From positions 1 to 64,000 of the forward strand of contig NVWB01000150.1 in the NCBI GenBank assembly GCA_002733575.1: a stretch of DNA of 64,000 nt, in the 5' to 3' direction. This DNA comes from Blastopirellula sp. (lineage in GTDB: Bacteria; Planctomycetota; Planctomycetia; Pirellulales; Pirellulaceae). Below are positions 16,105 to 27,500 of the stretch, in pieces; the first letter of the stretch is position 1; each line of letters begins with the position of its first letter. Made by a program: the position numbers and the translations under genes. A model generated the notes under the pieces. The model made no database searches. It worked only from the letters and a program-made list of their open reading frames with translations, and was not told where the DNA came from.

Positions 16105-18902
16105 CTAATTCCCATTTCAATTTTGTCTAGTCCACCTGTATCCAGATAGTATCGCTCATCGGCTAATGTCCGCCATTCAAAGCTGACATTCTCTCCCAAT
16201 ACGGCAGGCTCTCCGGCAACAATACCATCCACTGCAATCGCATCAAGAGTCTCCTCCCCTTCTGGGCCTCGCTCTCTTACGAGTGTTACATTGACATCGA
16301 TTTCTCCCAATTGCTGACCAACATTTACTTTGATCACATAGACGGGAGTCGCCTGTGCGTTTTCTCTTTTAAGACGTTTTCGACCAATTACGAGACGTCT
16401 GTCAGACACGTTTATTACATGTTTCTCGTTTGAAGGGGCGTGATCAAGTTCCTCTGTACTTTCAAACAAGATTTGATGTTCATCGATTCGGGTTTCCGTC
16501 ATGACTCCCCAATGATAACTCTGTTTTGCCGCTTCATCCTTCATCCGAAATTTAAATTGAGAAAGCATGCCAAACCGTGCAGAAAATTCAACTGCCGCTC
16601 CTACCACAACCGTACTTTTAGGATCTACAATTACGCCAGGATTCATGTGGTCAGGGTTTTGATAAGGATACCAAGTGCCAACATAGCGGTGATACATGGG
16701 GATAATTCTAGAACTCGGTAACGGAAGATAAGTTTCTACCAACTCCTGAATCGATTTTAGTTTTGTCGGCAAACCAGCTAAGAGAACGACATCCACATCA
16801 TGCTTTACAATTGTTTCACAGAAATCAAGGATTAGATCACCAAATACTTCATCAATAATCTCCTCGAATTTCTCTGGCTCGTAATATAAATTGAGATTCT
16901 GATTTACTTGGCAATGACCACCACCCCAAAGTTTTGTTATGGTGTCCTGTAGAGACTCAACCACTTCTAGGGCAACGATATCAGGGTCTGTATGGCTGAT
17001 CACTTCATCTTGAGAGTCTTCGACGGCTAATTCAAGATACTTTTGAGCTAACGGAACGAATAGTCGATTCATCCAGTTGATTCGCTGAGCACGAAACCAA
17101 CGTGTATCAGGAACTTCAGGTCCAAATAGTCGTGAAACATCACGCGGGTCCATCTCGACATCATCCGCAAATTGAGGAACGATGATTCGTTCTAGCAATC
17201 GTTTAACTAGGTGGTCACCTGCGAGATAAATACCATCACGATGTAAGGTTTCGCCTATGATGCGATCACCTCCTGAGTGGGATTCGCATTCATATTTTGC
17301 GATCATTAAGTCGCTAGTCCCCCCGCCAATATCAATACAGGCAACTCGAACTTCAGGCAAATCGAGTAAACTGTTCTTTTTATCTTTGTTGCGATCCTGG
17401 CTCCCTTTATTGCGGCCCCTGGCTCTTGGTCGTTCACGAGTGTGTGAGTCCTTAACAGGTGCAGGTGCGTCTTCTATTTTCTCCTCATTCTCTTCCGTCG
17501 GTGATACTTTATCGATATTAGGGATTTCAGTACGACCCGTTAGCTCAAACCAAAGGCTTGGATTTCTACCTAACTTCTGAATTTCACTCCAAATATAAGT
17601 CAAATGAACTGCACTGGCTTCATCGATACTTAGGTTGAACTCTGGTTCTTTCTCTTGTTTCAGAGCCACCGTGTTTTTGAATAAATGGACTGCTTTACGA
17701 GCTTGGCGTTCCAACTCCTTTCGCTCTTTATAGATCATGCCTGAAGGGTAGGTCATCGTAACACTTCGAAGTCTCCGCATTCGTTGTGGAACACCAGCGG
17801 CTCGACGGTAGGTAGGAGAATTGATGTAACTGTAGGTCTGAGCAAGCAGTTCATACAATGCCCCCATCATTAAGACACGCGGGGGATGATCCGGCTTGTT
17901 GGGGTTGACTTCAAAATTTGGTTCAGGTTTGTCCTCAGAATCATCACGTGATAAATATCGAACCATTGGACCTTGCAGGGGAGCCGCATGCTGTTCGTTA
18001 TCATAGAGTCCAGCAGGGTCTGCCATGTGCCAATTTGCACCTTCGAGCCAACTGCTGTCTTTTGCCCACAGATAACGTTTGGGTGAGCTAAGACTTGTGC
18101 GAATTTCACCTTCGGTACGGATGACGAGAGACATGTCGTGTGCTTCTCGACCTAATCGAATCTGTGAAAAATCTTGGAAAGTTTTAGGCTGTGAATAGAC
18201 TGTGGTTTGCCGATCAACTTCTTTCTTTCCACCTAACATGGTTTTGACTGTATCTTTGACCCACACGACATTTTCGATACTAGGTGCTTCACGGTAAGGC
18301 TGTGCACACCAGTGACTTCTAGAGGAGAACCACCAAGATTCATTCCCTCCAGCTAGGTTGCCCTTCTCGTCCCACGAGTCCAGCAAGTGTCGATGCATTA
18401 GCTGAAGAGGGTGCATCAGAGGGTCTTGGTTAATGTCTCCATGGAATTCAATTAACAATCCACCCGTTCTGTTATTACCAAAGTCAATGACTAAATCAAC
18501 GTCTTTGGGCTCTCCCCCTTCTGCCGAAGCTGAACGGAGAGTGAACTCGACGTCGCCGAGGCCCTCTAAGGGTTTTGCGTTCGCTCCAAGCAGACCCTTT
18601 AGTGATACCTCGAAGTCTCCGAGGATTTGACCCTCAGTACAAAAATATCCGGCATTCGAATCCGAAGCATCAGCTGGGCCTAGCGTGGTGTCTACGGCCA
18701 AAAAGAGTTGATTGTTTTGAACGATCTGCCACTGGATGTAATGATAGTCTTTAATGCCTGCTCCATTTTGACATTTGCATATTTGCCATCCATGTGAAAG
18801 CTGGTCTGCCGTAAATCGTAATGAGTTCGGCAAAGGGATACAGAGAATCTGCACACCTGTATCGGAAAATATTACTGGTTTAGTATTAGAGGAAGAGTGC
18901 AT
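16101..18902 (-). CDS. SrfB-family Hsp70/actin-like ATPase
   Basis: A 933-residue cytosolic protein of the SrfB family (named from Salmonella srfABC; function unknown). It has the actin/Hsp70 ATPase layout: phosphate-1 loop VIDFGNNRTGGLL (about 138-150), phosphate-2 loop CIDIGGGTSDLMI (522-534) and an adenosine-type motif VVLLAGLPTKLKSI (about 705-718). Between them lie family hallmarks: RLGREAHDMSLV and SSPKRYLW (272-279). A charged, probably disordered linker rich in Lys, Arg and Glu spans about 462-512. It has no signal peptide or TM helix. The stop overlaps the GrpE-like start by four bases, and the SrfC gene ends 29 bases upstream, so the three are translated from one message. In planctomycetes it should not be read as a virulence factor: only the family name comes from there. 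Confidence 0.88.
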   Translation of the reverse strand: MHSSSNTKPVIFSDTGVQILCIPLPNSLRFTADQLSHGWQICKCQNGAGIKDYHYIQWQIVQNNQLFLAVDTTLGPADASDSNAGYFCTEGQILGDFEVSLKGLLGANAKPLEGLGDVEFTLRSASAEGGEPKDVDLVIDFGNNRTGGLLIEFHGDINQDPLMHPLQLMHRHLLDSWDEKGNLAGGNESWWFSSRSHWCAQPYREAPSIENVVWVKDTVKTMLGGKKEVDRQTTVYSQPKTFQDFSQIRLGREAHDMSLVIRTEGEIRTSLSSPKRYLWAKDSSWLEGANWHMADPAGLYDNEQHAAPLQGPMVRYLSRDDSEDKPEPNFEVNPNKPDHPPRVLMMGALYELLAQTYSYINSPTYRRAAGVPQRMRRLRSVTMTYPSGMIYKERKELERQARKAVHLFKNTVALKQEKEPEFNLSIDEASAVHLTYIWSEIQKLGRNPSLWFELTGRTEIPNIDKVSPTEENEEKIEDAPAPVKDSHTRERPRARGRNKGSQDRNKDKKNSLLDLPEVRVACIDIGGGTSDLMIAKYECESHSGGDRIIGETLHRDGIYLAGDHLVKRLLERIIVPQFADDVEMDPRDVSRLFGPEVPDTRWFRAQRINWMNRLFVPLAQKYLELAVEDSQDEVISHTDPDIVALEVVESLQDTITKLWGGGHCQVNQNLNLYYEPEKFEEIIDEVFGDLILDFCETIVKHDVDVVLLAGLPTKLKSIQELVETYLPLPSSRIIPMYHRYVGTWYPYQNPDHMNPGVIVDPKSTVVVGAAVEFSARFGMLSQFKFRMKDEAAKQSYHWGVMTETRIDEHQILFESTEELDHAPSNEKHVINVSDRRLVIGRKRLKRENAQATPVYVIKVNVGQQLGEIDVNVTLVRERGPEGEETLDAIAVDGIVAGEPAVLGENVSFEWRTLADERYYLDTGGLDKIEMGIR

Positions 18903-18931
18903 TTAAACGATCCTAGGCGAAGCGATAGTTG

Positions 18932-21508
18932 TTATTGCTTGTAAAAAGTTAATAGGTCTTTCAGTTCAGCATTACCCGAAGGTATCTCGGTATGAGTACC
19001 AGCGGCAGACGCAAGGGCTAAAGGCAGCCGCTGATGCCACCTTTGTACCAATGGTTTCATCAAACCAAGATCGGCTCCATTGACTCCAGCAGAGGGATCA
19101 AGCGCAGCTGTACTAGGGCCAGGGTTCATAACATAGTCATTCAGCACTAACTGAACGTATTCACGCATGACTAATTTTCGAGCGCCTTGATCACTGACCC
19201 GTAACGTGATAATTCGCAATAATTGCTTATTCAGTTGAGAGAAAATTGCATCTGACCGAAGATAGTCGCTCAGGTAGGCAGTCAATGTACCGAAGTCGTC
19301 TTGATTAAGCCAAGACCCTTTATCGCTATGCAGAGAGACATGATCTTGCCAACGTTGAGGAGCAGAAACGGTAGCCCACTCTTTCAGGAATTCATGTAAC
19401 TTTTGGGGGAATCTTTCCTCGATTGATTTTTTTGATCGTATGGTTCTCGTGTCGGCAAACTCGGCAAGCTCCATCGTATTGCCTTCATTAAAGCAGAGGC
19501 TGGATTCTAGGGCGAAAACTCGCTCATAAACCGTTTCTTCATCGGTCAGCCATTCGAGCACTCGGTTCGCTAGTCCAATTCTATTGTTACGATCAGCATT
19601 TGAATCGGGATCAGTATACCAACTTTTTGCTAAGTTCCGAACAGTCTGCTTACCATGCTGAACTTGCTCTTCTAAGGTTTGTTGTTTCTTCTCAGAACTT
19701 GTGCATTTCCGAAAACCACTACAGATCAAGGACATTCCACCATCGTCATCTTGCATCGCGGCGTCCCATCGTTTCTCTGGGTCACGAACATAGGTTTGAA
19801 CCAAATCCGTATCAAGAAAGACCTTTCGGAGTTCATCCCATCGGGACTCACCTCCGTATTTCGCCTCTTTTCTTTGTTCTGTATTCCAATCCCAAGTTCC
19901 AGGATATCGAATTGGATAGACATTGGTCAGTGGTTTTCCCGGACCACCAAAGTCTTTCATAACTTCACAGAGAGTATGTTCAACGATATTGTTTAATCGT
20001 GCTTTGAACATGTTGAGATCAACCTGCTTACGCTCACGGGTCTCTTCATCGATCCCTGTCATTCCGATAAACAAGGGAGGTGTCGTGGCTTGCACTCCTT
20101 GGGGCCACTCTGATTTTCCATAGAGTGATTTCCCCCACTTATCAATATATTCTTTGAGTAGTTGCCTGACTTGAGCATTCCCCCCCCGCATTAAAAGCAG
20201 TAATGTCTGAACCTGCTTTTCTTCAATGTATCGTTCGATAAGATAGAATACCTTTCCACGTTTTACGATCATCATTTTTTCTTCCATGCTTTGTGCTACA
20301 TTGGATTTTCCTCCACTATCCCCGCCGCCTGCCACCATGCCTGGAAGATCCAAGATATCCATTTTCTTAACAACTTCTCGCCAGTCACCATTCAGTCGAT
20401 GCGGTATGACAGGCATCACCATCTCAAGCATTGCTGATTGGATAATAGAGAGATCGTCACTTGTACCTCTTCCACCTGGCTGATAGTCAATAACGTACCA
20501 ACCTTCATTCATCGAGTTGGTAAAGTCTGTCCAATGGAGTTCTTTCTTCCATTTCGAGAATTCATTGATCTGCTGAGGTTGGCGTTGACTATCGAGCAGG
20601 AACCTGGCTGCTCCCCAATGAATTAGGATGCCATCCTTTCCTTCTTTGCGAACTTTTGAAATAAAGTTCCGAACTTCATTGAATAGTTCTGTCAATCGAA
20701 GTCTGATTTCAGGGTTTTGGGTGGAGTCCCAAAATAGTTTACTAGCAACTTCAACGTAGCCTGCTTCCGTCAGAGGATACAAGCTGAGGTAGGAATTGAA
20801 TTTTTCCTCTTTAATTGAATACTGGCGGTGGGCAAGTCCTCTTAGATAGGAATAGGTATCAATCAGATCCATTTGCCAGTCACGTATACCCTTTTCTGCA
20901 CCATAAGTCTGAGCAGCAGTTTCAAACAGATCACGGATTTGACCCTCTTCCCAAGTGACTTCAGAGCTAGGGCATTCACTACGAAATCCTCTTGCTAAAA
21001 CTCGCATCCACTCAGATCGAGATAGTGTTTTTACTTTGACGGGATAACCGGGTAACGCTTCTGGATCAAATCGATCTTTAGTTGTAAAGCGTGTGACCAA
21101 TGCGGTAGCCTCATTGCTGCCGCTCTCTGGGTTAATATCATTTTCAAATGATAGTTCGCGCAGATAGGCATCAGGAGACAGAGTGTCACACTTACCAAGC
21201 GGACTGTCTCGATCATCAACAGGGTCGAGTACTCTGCTCATAAACAGGCTTTTGCCAACTTGCGAAGCACCATAAACGGCAGCAGCAACCGGAACTTTTG
21301 AAGAGTTAAACAAATTCGATGCCAAGCGACGTCGACTGAGTAATTGAAATTCATCCTCGGAGTCAATTTCAAAACTGGTCCCAATTCGCTCGGGTCCAAA
21401 CCGGCCAATCCAATCTGCTAAAGATTCTGAAAAATTCATTAGCTCTTCAGCTTCATTTTGAATCGCTAGATCCCGTGGCTCAGGAAATCCTTCTTGATTC
21501 GCGGTCAT
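18932..21508 (-). CDS. SrfC-family P-loop NTPase (dynamin-like motifs)
   Basis: An 858-residue cytosolic protein resembling SrfC ('putative bacterial virulence factor' family). The P-loop is GASQVGKS (80-87), in VYGASQVGKSLFMSRVL. Further on, DILDLPGM (384-391) looks like the dynamin-type G3 motif DLPG, and FIGMTGIDEE (480-489) stands where G4 (TKxD) would be. The rest is long and mostly helical, with YVI and RGG stretches between the motifs. Dynamin-like proteins remodel membranes or self-assemble. Whether this one binds GTP or ATP is not known. SrfC and SrfB occur side by side in Salmonella too, and here SrfC ends 29 bases before SrfB begins. The ATG at 21508 gives a plausible N-terminus (MTANQEGFPEPRDL). 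Confidence 0.82.
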   Translation of the reverse strand: MTANQEGFPEPRDLAIQNEAEELMNFSESLADWIGRFGPERIGTSFEIDSEDEFQLLSRRRLASNLFNSSKVPVAAAVYGASQVGKSLFMSRVLDPVDDRDSPLGKCDTLSPDAYLRELSFENDINPESGSNEATALVTRFTTKDRFDPEALPGYPVKVKTLSRSEWMRVLARGFRSECPSSEVTWEEGQIRDLFETAAQTYGAEKGIRDWQMDLIDTYSYLRGLAHRQYSIKEEKFNSYLSLYPLTEAGYVEVASKLFWDSTQNPEIRLRLTELFNEVRNFISKVRKEGKDGILIHWGAARFLLDSQRQPQQINEFSKWKKELHWTDFTNSMNEGWYVIDYQPGGRGTSDDLSIIQSAMLEMVMPVIPHRLNGDWREVVKKMDILDLPGMVAGGGDSGGKSNVAQSMEEKMMIVKRGKVFYLIERYIEEKQVQTLLLLMRGGNAQVRQLLKEYIDKWGKSLYGKSEWPQGVQATTPPLFIGMTGIDEETRERKQVDLNMFKARLNNIVEHTLCEVMKDFGGPGKPLTNVYPIRYPGTWDWNTEQRKEAKYGGESRWDELRKVFLDTDLVQTYVRDPEKRWDAAMQDDDGGMSLICSGFRKCTSSEKKQQTLEEQVQHGKQTVRNLAKSWYTDPDSNADRNNRIGLANRVLEWLTDEETVYERVFALESSLCFNEGNTMELAEFADTRTIRSKKSIEERFPQKLHEFLKEWATVSAPQRWQDHVSLHSDKGSWLNQDDFGTLTAYLSDYLRSDAIFSQLNKQLLRIITLRVSDQGARKLVMREYVQLVLNDYVMNPGPSTAALDPSAGVNGADLGLMKPLVQRWHQRLPLALASAAGTHTEIPSGNAELKDLLTFYKQ

Positions 21509-21565
21509 GTATCTCTTCCTAGCAGTGATTGACTTTGTTCCAACTTGGGAACGAAAAAGTGATAT

Positions 21566-24500
21566 TTAAGGTGTTTCATCAGTCTGAATCTTCCAGTCGG
21601 TCGTGATCCTGATACTGAAGTCACATGGGTAGCGTGTAACGGTTTTATCTATTGGATTTCTAGACTCAATAAACAGTTTGTAAGCATATTCGATGTTTCT
21701 AAACGGAATTTCATGGCTCTTGAGTTGAACAGATTGTACCCCATCATTATTCTGTGTTTTTTGCCAGCCTTGATCCTCTTTTTGGTTGGGTTGGGCAATT
21801 CGGTACTCCAGTTCCTCTAAGGAATAACCTTTTACATCTATTAGCACTGAAAACGGATCACCAGGAATCAATTTGCTAATTTTCACAGATTCAAATGGAT
21901 TGCCAATAACTTGGACATCAACAGCAACTTCTTGATCCTCTACTTGAGCAACCAGACGAGTCTTTCCAATCGCTTTCCCAATAAAGTTGCCATTCTCATC
22001 CGCTTCAAGAATTGAGGAGTCTTCACTGGTAAGAGAAAGGCTGATTTGTCTTGGTTGAGATTCACCTGGACGACGTGACAGCACCTGAATTGCAGGAGCA
22101 GCTTGACCTATATGCACTGAGATTGATTTCGGTTCAATGCTAAGAATTCCTTTTGGCTGATCGCTATCATCGACGACTTCGATTTGTATTTTAGTGCTTT
22201 GAATCACATCCGCTCCCTGCTGTAATTCAGCTGCGAATTCAACTAATCCAGGTTTTTTTCCAATGAGATCTGGAGATTGATGCTCAATGGCATTCGAATC
22301 ACCTTGAATGATTAATTTGGCTTTGCCAGATTCGATTAAATTAGTAATGTCCTGCCTTGCACCACCTTGAGATGGATATCCCCAGAGTTGATAAGACCGG
22401 GATTCATTGATGGTCATTGCTCGTGTATCTAATTCAAGTTCCAGCTGTTTAAACTGAGATGCCTGATCAGAAATCTCTAACCTTATTGGAGTGGAAATCA
22501 GATCTTTATATCGGGCCTTGAGATTAACTGTTCCAGATTTCATTCCGATGACAATTCCACCAGGTAAAAATTCAACCATCTGTTCTTGATCTCGATCAAT
22601 AACCAACGAAGCACCTTGGCTTGTAACATCTTTGGTGTCAGAGCTCGTTATCAGTTCAATCCTAAACTGAGAAGGGGAACCAACGGTTGTTTTTGAAGGA
22701 CCAGTGATTACTAGCTCTGCCTGTGAATCATCGTTGCCTGTTCCTGTAACTCGGACCGCAATTTTTGTGCTCAACTTACTGAACTGAGAATCAACTCCTA
22801 TTGGGGATACGACAACCGTGGTTTCACCAGCAGCGATACCTCGTAATGTATGATTGTTATCAATGGCAACAATTGAATCGTCGTCTGATTTTACCTCGTA
22901 CTCGACATCAAGAGGTGTGAGTCCTCGACCAGGAATTATCTGCACAAGATTAAAATCAGATGCCTCACCAACTGATAGGCTTACCGGATTAGGCTGTACA
23001 ACCAGTCGTGCATCATTGTCATAATCGACGACTTGAATCCCTAGGGGGCGTCTGGTTGGGATTCCTTGATAGCTTGCTTTTACCTTGGTAGAGCCTACTT
23101 TGAGAGGCTTAAATACAGCGCCTGAGGCAGTCCAAGTCAATTCCACGATATCATCGGGGCCATCGAATACCATCTCTGTTTTGAAGTCAACTTCTTCTTC
23201 GGTTCCGTCAGCGGCCACCTTGACTACTCGAACACTTGAACCAGGAGTTCCAATTTGCAATGAAAGGATGTCAGGTATAAAACGCAAGCCCGGAGGTAGC
23301 TTGGCGGGTGGAGTAGCAGGGGGATCTACTTTTTCTGAAGCCGTTACCGTGATGCTGGCTTCTGCCCGAAGATTATTAAAGTTTAAACGCAGGCCAGTGA
23401 AACCTGGACTGGTTCCTTGAACCGAGAAAGGATCATGAAGATCCGCCACAGAAGTATTGGTTAACAGGACTTCAACGCCATCATCAGGAGTCAGAGCCTT
23501 TTCTGTATCACCTCGTTTTGCAAAGATTTGAAAATCCATCTTCTGGCCCTCTTTTATCGTTGCATCCTTGGGTTCAATGCGTAGATCACGCCACGGTTGA
23601 TCTACTACCGTGACTGAAACTTGTTGCTTGAGAGTGTCTAGTTGAACATCAATACTGGCTTGCCCAGCTACGATTCCTTGGACAGTGGACCCATTCAGCT
23701 CAATAGAATCCGATTTCTCGCCAGCAATTGAAATTGATAGATTTTCGTGTTGAGTAATATCTCGCCGACCTTCAGGACCAATAGCATAAATTGTGAGGTT
23801 TCGCTCTTCGCCTGGAGAGAGTGTCAGCGATGAGGGAACCACTTCCAACTGTGAATAGGATTCATCGATGACTGAAAACTTGGCTTCTCCTTCCTCTGTA
23901 GACTCAGGCAAGACAACAGAAATTGTCGCATCACCCGTACCTGAAGCGGTTAATTCATTGCCTCTTACAGAGATAATGTTATCGTCTGAAGAACTGAGAA
24001 TTGCAGAACTCGTTCTATCCGTTCGCTCACCGTTTGTATCCAACAAATAGACTCGGATATTCTGCGATTCACCAACGCCTAAGATGCCAGAGGAGGGTTC
24101 AACTATAATTTGAGCACTCTCGGATGGTTCTTCTGTTATCTGCTGAACTGTGACTGGAATTATTTGTGTCTCTCCTCGGTACGAGAAAGATAAACTCGCA
24201 GACCCAGGTGATACACCTACAACAGACTGACTGTCTCGGTTCACTTCTAATATGTCAGGCTGGGAAGAAGCGATCTCGGTTTCTCGAATGAGATTAATGC
24301 CATTTCGAGTGATGGTAATATCATGGCCTAAGGATTTAGATTCACCCACTTTAAGAGTTAATGAGAGAGGGTACACATTGATCGATTCATCAAGGTCTGC
24401 TGGTTCTTCTTTGACAACCACATCGGCAGCCGCAGTCAGTCCATTTAATTTTGCGATAATGGTTGATTTGCCAACTTGCAGAGCTTGGACCGAACCACCT

Positions 24501-27500
24501 GCAATAGAGACGGTGTCTGGAGACTGACTCTCCCAACTGAATCCAGGTAGAGAAGAGACATCTCCTACAGAAACACGTTGCTGGCCTTCACCCGAATATC
24601 CAATGACTCGAAGGTTCGCAGCCTCTCCTACCGCAAATTCCAAGTTCGCAGGAGATATTTCCAATTCAGCGATCTTCACATCGCTGGTAACTTCACACTG
24701 AAGGCCTTCTTCAGTGCGGACTCCACGAAACTCCGCTAGTACGGTAGAGTTGCCTGGACGCAACGCTTCAATTTGTCCTTGAGAGACTGCAACAGACGCC
24801 TGTTGAGCATCTCTGTCAATCACCAAATACGCATCTCTGGTGATGTCTTGAACAAGTCCATTTTCAAATTCAGCTTCAATTTTGAAGTCGGTGAATTTTG
24901 AATTGACCGGAATTTGGATATTAGAACCAGCTTGGGTTATAAACCGAATTGCTTGTGGAGGTTTATCGATGGGTGCATTTTGCTCAGGTTTCGGCAGCGG
25001 GAAAATGATTTGAGTTTTAAAATCAATTGCCTCTCCGTTTGTTGTTGCACTTAGTTGCTGTTCATGCCCAGGTTTTTTGGCAAATAATATCGGAGGATTC
25101 CATTCCACAAATTCATTATCAAACGCAGGAAGCCATTCAACACCTGTCGCAGGTTCTTGAACTCCATCCTGTTCGATCATGATCGTATATCGTTGCGATT
25201 GACCTACAGAAATCGAATCTCCTTGAGGATCACGATTTACCACCAATCGAGTTTCAGGGTCCGTTGCCTTGGGAACTTCTTCAAGTGGTTTGGCATTGAT
25301 CACCAATTGAGCAGTTGCATTTTGATACGTTACTTTAATAACAATGGAATCAGGGGAGTTTTGGGTGCGTTCCAAGCTGGGATTGAATGATGTAGATGGA
25401 GGCGTCCATAAGAGATCACTTGCAGGTACTTCCCATTGAACAAAGTGCGGTTGCAATTCAATCCATTCATCCGCGGAACCCTCGACTTTTTGCTCTACCT
25501 TCGGAGAAAGTACTTGCCCCACGGCTAATGAAACAGTGTCAGGCACAACACGAATCTCGGTTGGAGCTTTCGATGGATCATTTTTATAGACTTCTATCAA
25601 TGATTTTGCAATCATTCCTTGCCAAGTAACTGAAAATTCAAAGGGTTGGCTTGAAGGCTGAATTCCCACTAAGTTTGGAGAATCCCAAACAATTGAATTT
25701 TGACCTAAACCGGCGAAATCAATGTCATCATTGCCTGCAAGATTTATTTCCCGCTCTTCGCCCTTGGTAATAAGATACAATTGCAGCGGTTGCTGACTAC
25801 CAACAGGAATGCGGACTTTTTTCGGACGCAATTCTAACTTGCCTTGATCCGTTGCAACGATCTCCAACGAGATTTCTGCAGGAGTCGTTGTGCTTGGATG
25901 TGTTGCTTTTACGATGACAGAGCCTGTAGCTAAAGCCGTGTAAGCACCTGTCTGTGAATCGACTGCTAAGATCGCTTCATCGATAGACAAGAACTCGGTG
26001 TTATCTGCACTGATCCTGCTGCCATCAGCTGCAACAAGCTCTGCCTGAAATTGACCAGATTCACCGAGCAAGAGTGGATTGACATCGGACGCAATTTCTA
26101 AAGTTAGCGGCGGCGGTTCGACAGCATTAATCGTTAAACTGCCAGCCGATTGTCCTTGATAGGTCGCTTCTACCGTGATCGATCCGCCAGATTTAAGCGA
26201 GGTTGCAATTCCGGTATTTTGATTTAGTAATACATGCTTTGAATCAAGTGGAAGAATCTCCCACTCTACTTGGTCAGGCATGACTTCGACTCGCCTGCCA
26301 TCACCATAATTAGCCCAGATTTGCACTTGAGAATCTTGTCCAATGGGCAAGTCAAGTGCGGAATCTGGTGTGATGGTAAGTTGCATCGGAGCAGAGACCA
26401 CTTCAATATCAGCGGATGCTTTCAAATCGCCAAAGCGAAGAGTTAGTCGCTGAGGATTACTTTGAGTAGGGTAGATTCCATGTAATGTATAAGTTGAACC
26501 ATCAAAAGAGGCATAATCAGGTGAAGGCAATCGCTCTGCTTGAATTCTGTCCTGCGATAAATCAAATTGTTTGTTTTTACTGTTCGTTCCGACAACTCGT
26601 ACTTCGATGGTTTCGTCTACGGAAAGAGAAATATGCTCAGGAACAATCGCTATCGATTGAAATTCCTCGACGACAACATCAATAATTACTTCTACCTGCT
26701 GATTGTCTTGTGAGACAATTACTGAAATGCTTTCTCCCGGTGCATGTCCGATTAGTTTTCCATCCTCTGTTACTTCTACCAACTCAGGTGATGCACTTTT
26801 AAACTGAATCAATGAGTTACTTGAAGTAAGAATATCTAGCTCTGTCTGTTCACCGACTGCAAGTTGCAGAGAAAGAGGAGTGACTTCCAGTTTTTGTTCA
26901 TGTTTCGAGGGTAATACAGAAAGCTCCGCATCGACCGTCAAGCCTCTGAACGAAGCAGATAAAGTTGCTTCACCAGGCTGTAGTGCATAAAGCAATCCTT
27001 CTTCAAGGTTAGCGATAGACGGAACTGAGAAATTCAATGTAAGCTCCGAAGAGCCCAAGACGGAATAATTGGCGCCGGACTCTGTGATCGCATTGATCGA
27101 GACACCTGTATTTTGGCCAACAGTTAGGTTGTCATTTTTAATCTTAATCTCTAGCGATAGATACTTCTCATCCTCCACAACAACTTGGCTCGTTGTATCT
27201 AGCCAAGGCTGTTCGCTCGAAGCTCGATACATGGCCTGGATGTTTGCAGACCCAACGGCTAGCCCTTGCACCAACCCGTTATGCACAAAGACCGATTTGT
27301 CTTCTGACTGGTTCCAAGTGGCAACTTCTGAAAGGTCTATTTTTCCTCCATCTTCGTATTCACCGATTAATTTTAAAGTAGCAGTTGTGCCAATACCTAA
27401 AGTAAGATCTTTGGGCTCTAAGAAAATCCGAGTCGGATTTTTGGGATACTCAACATTGATCGTCATAGTCGCATTCTCATCTCCTAGATAAAAAGTGATG

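Noticed and set aside
16101..21508. Calling SrfB/SrfC virulence factors
   Set aside because: Only the family name comes from Salmonella. The surroundings show no secretion or host-interaction genes.
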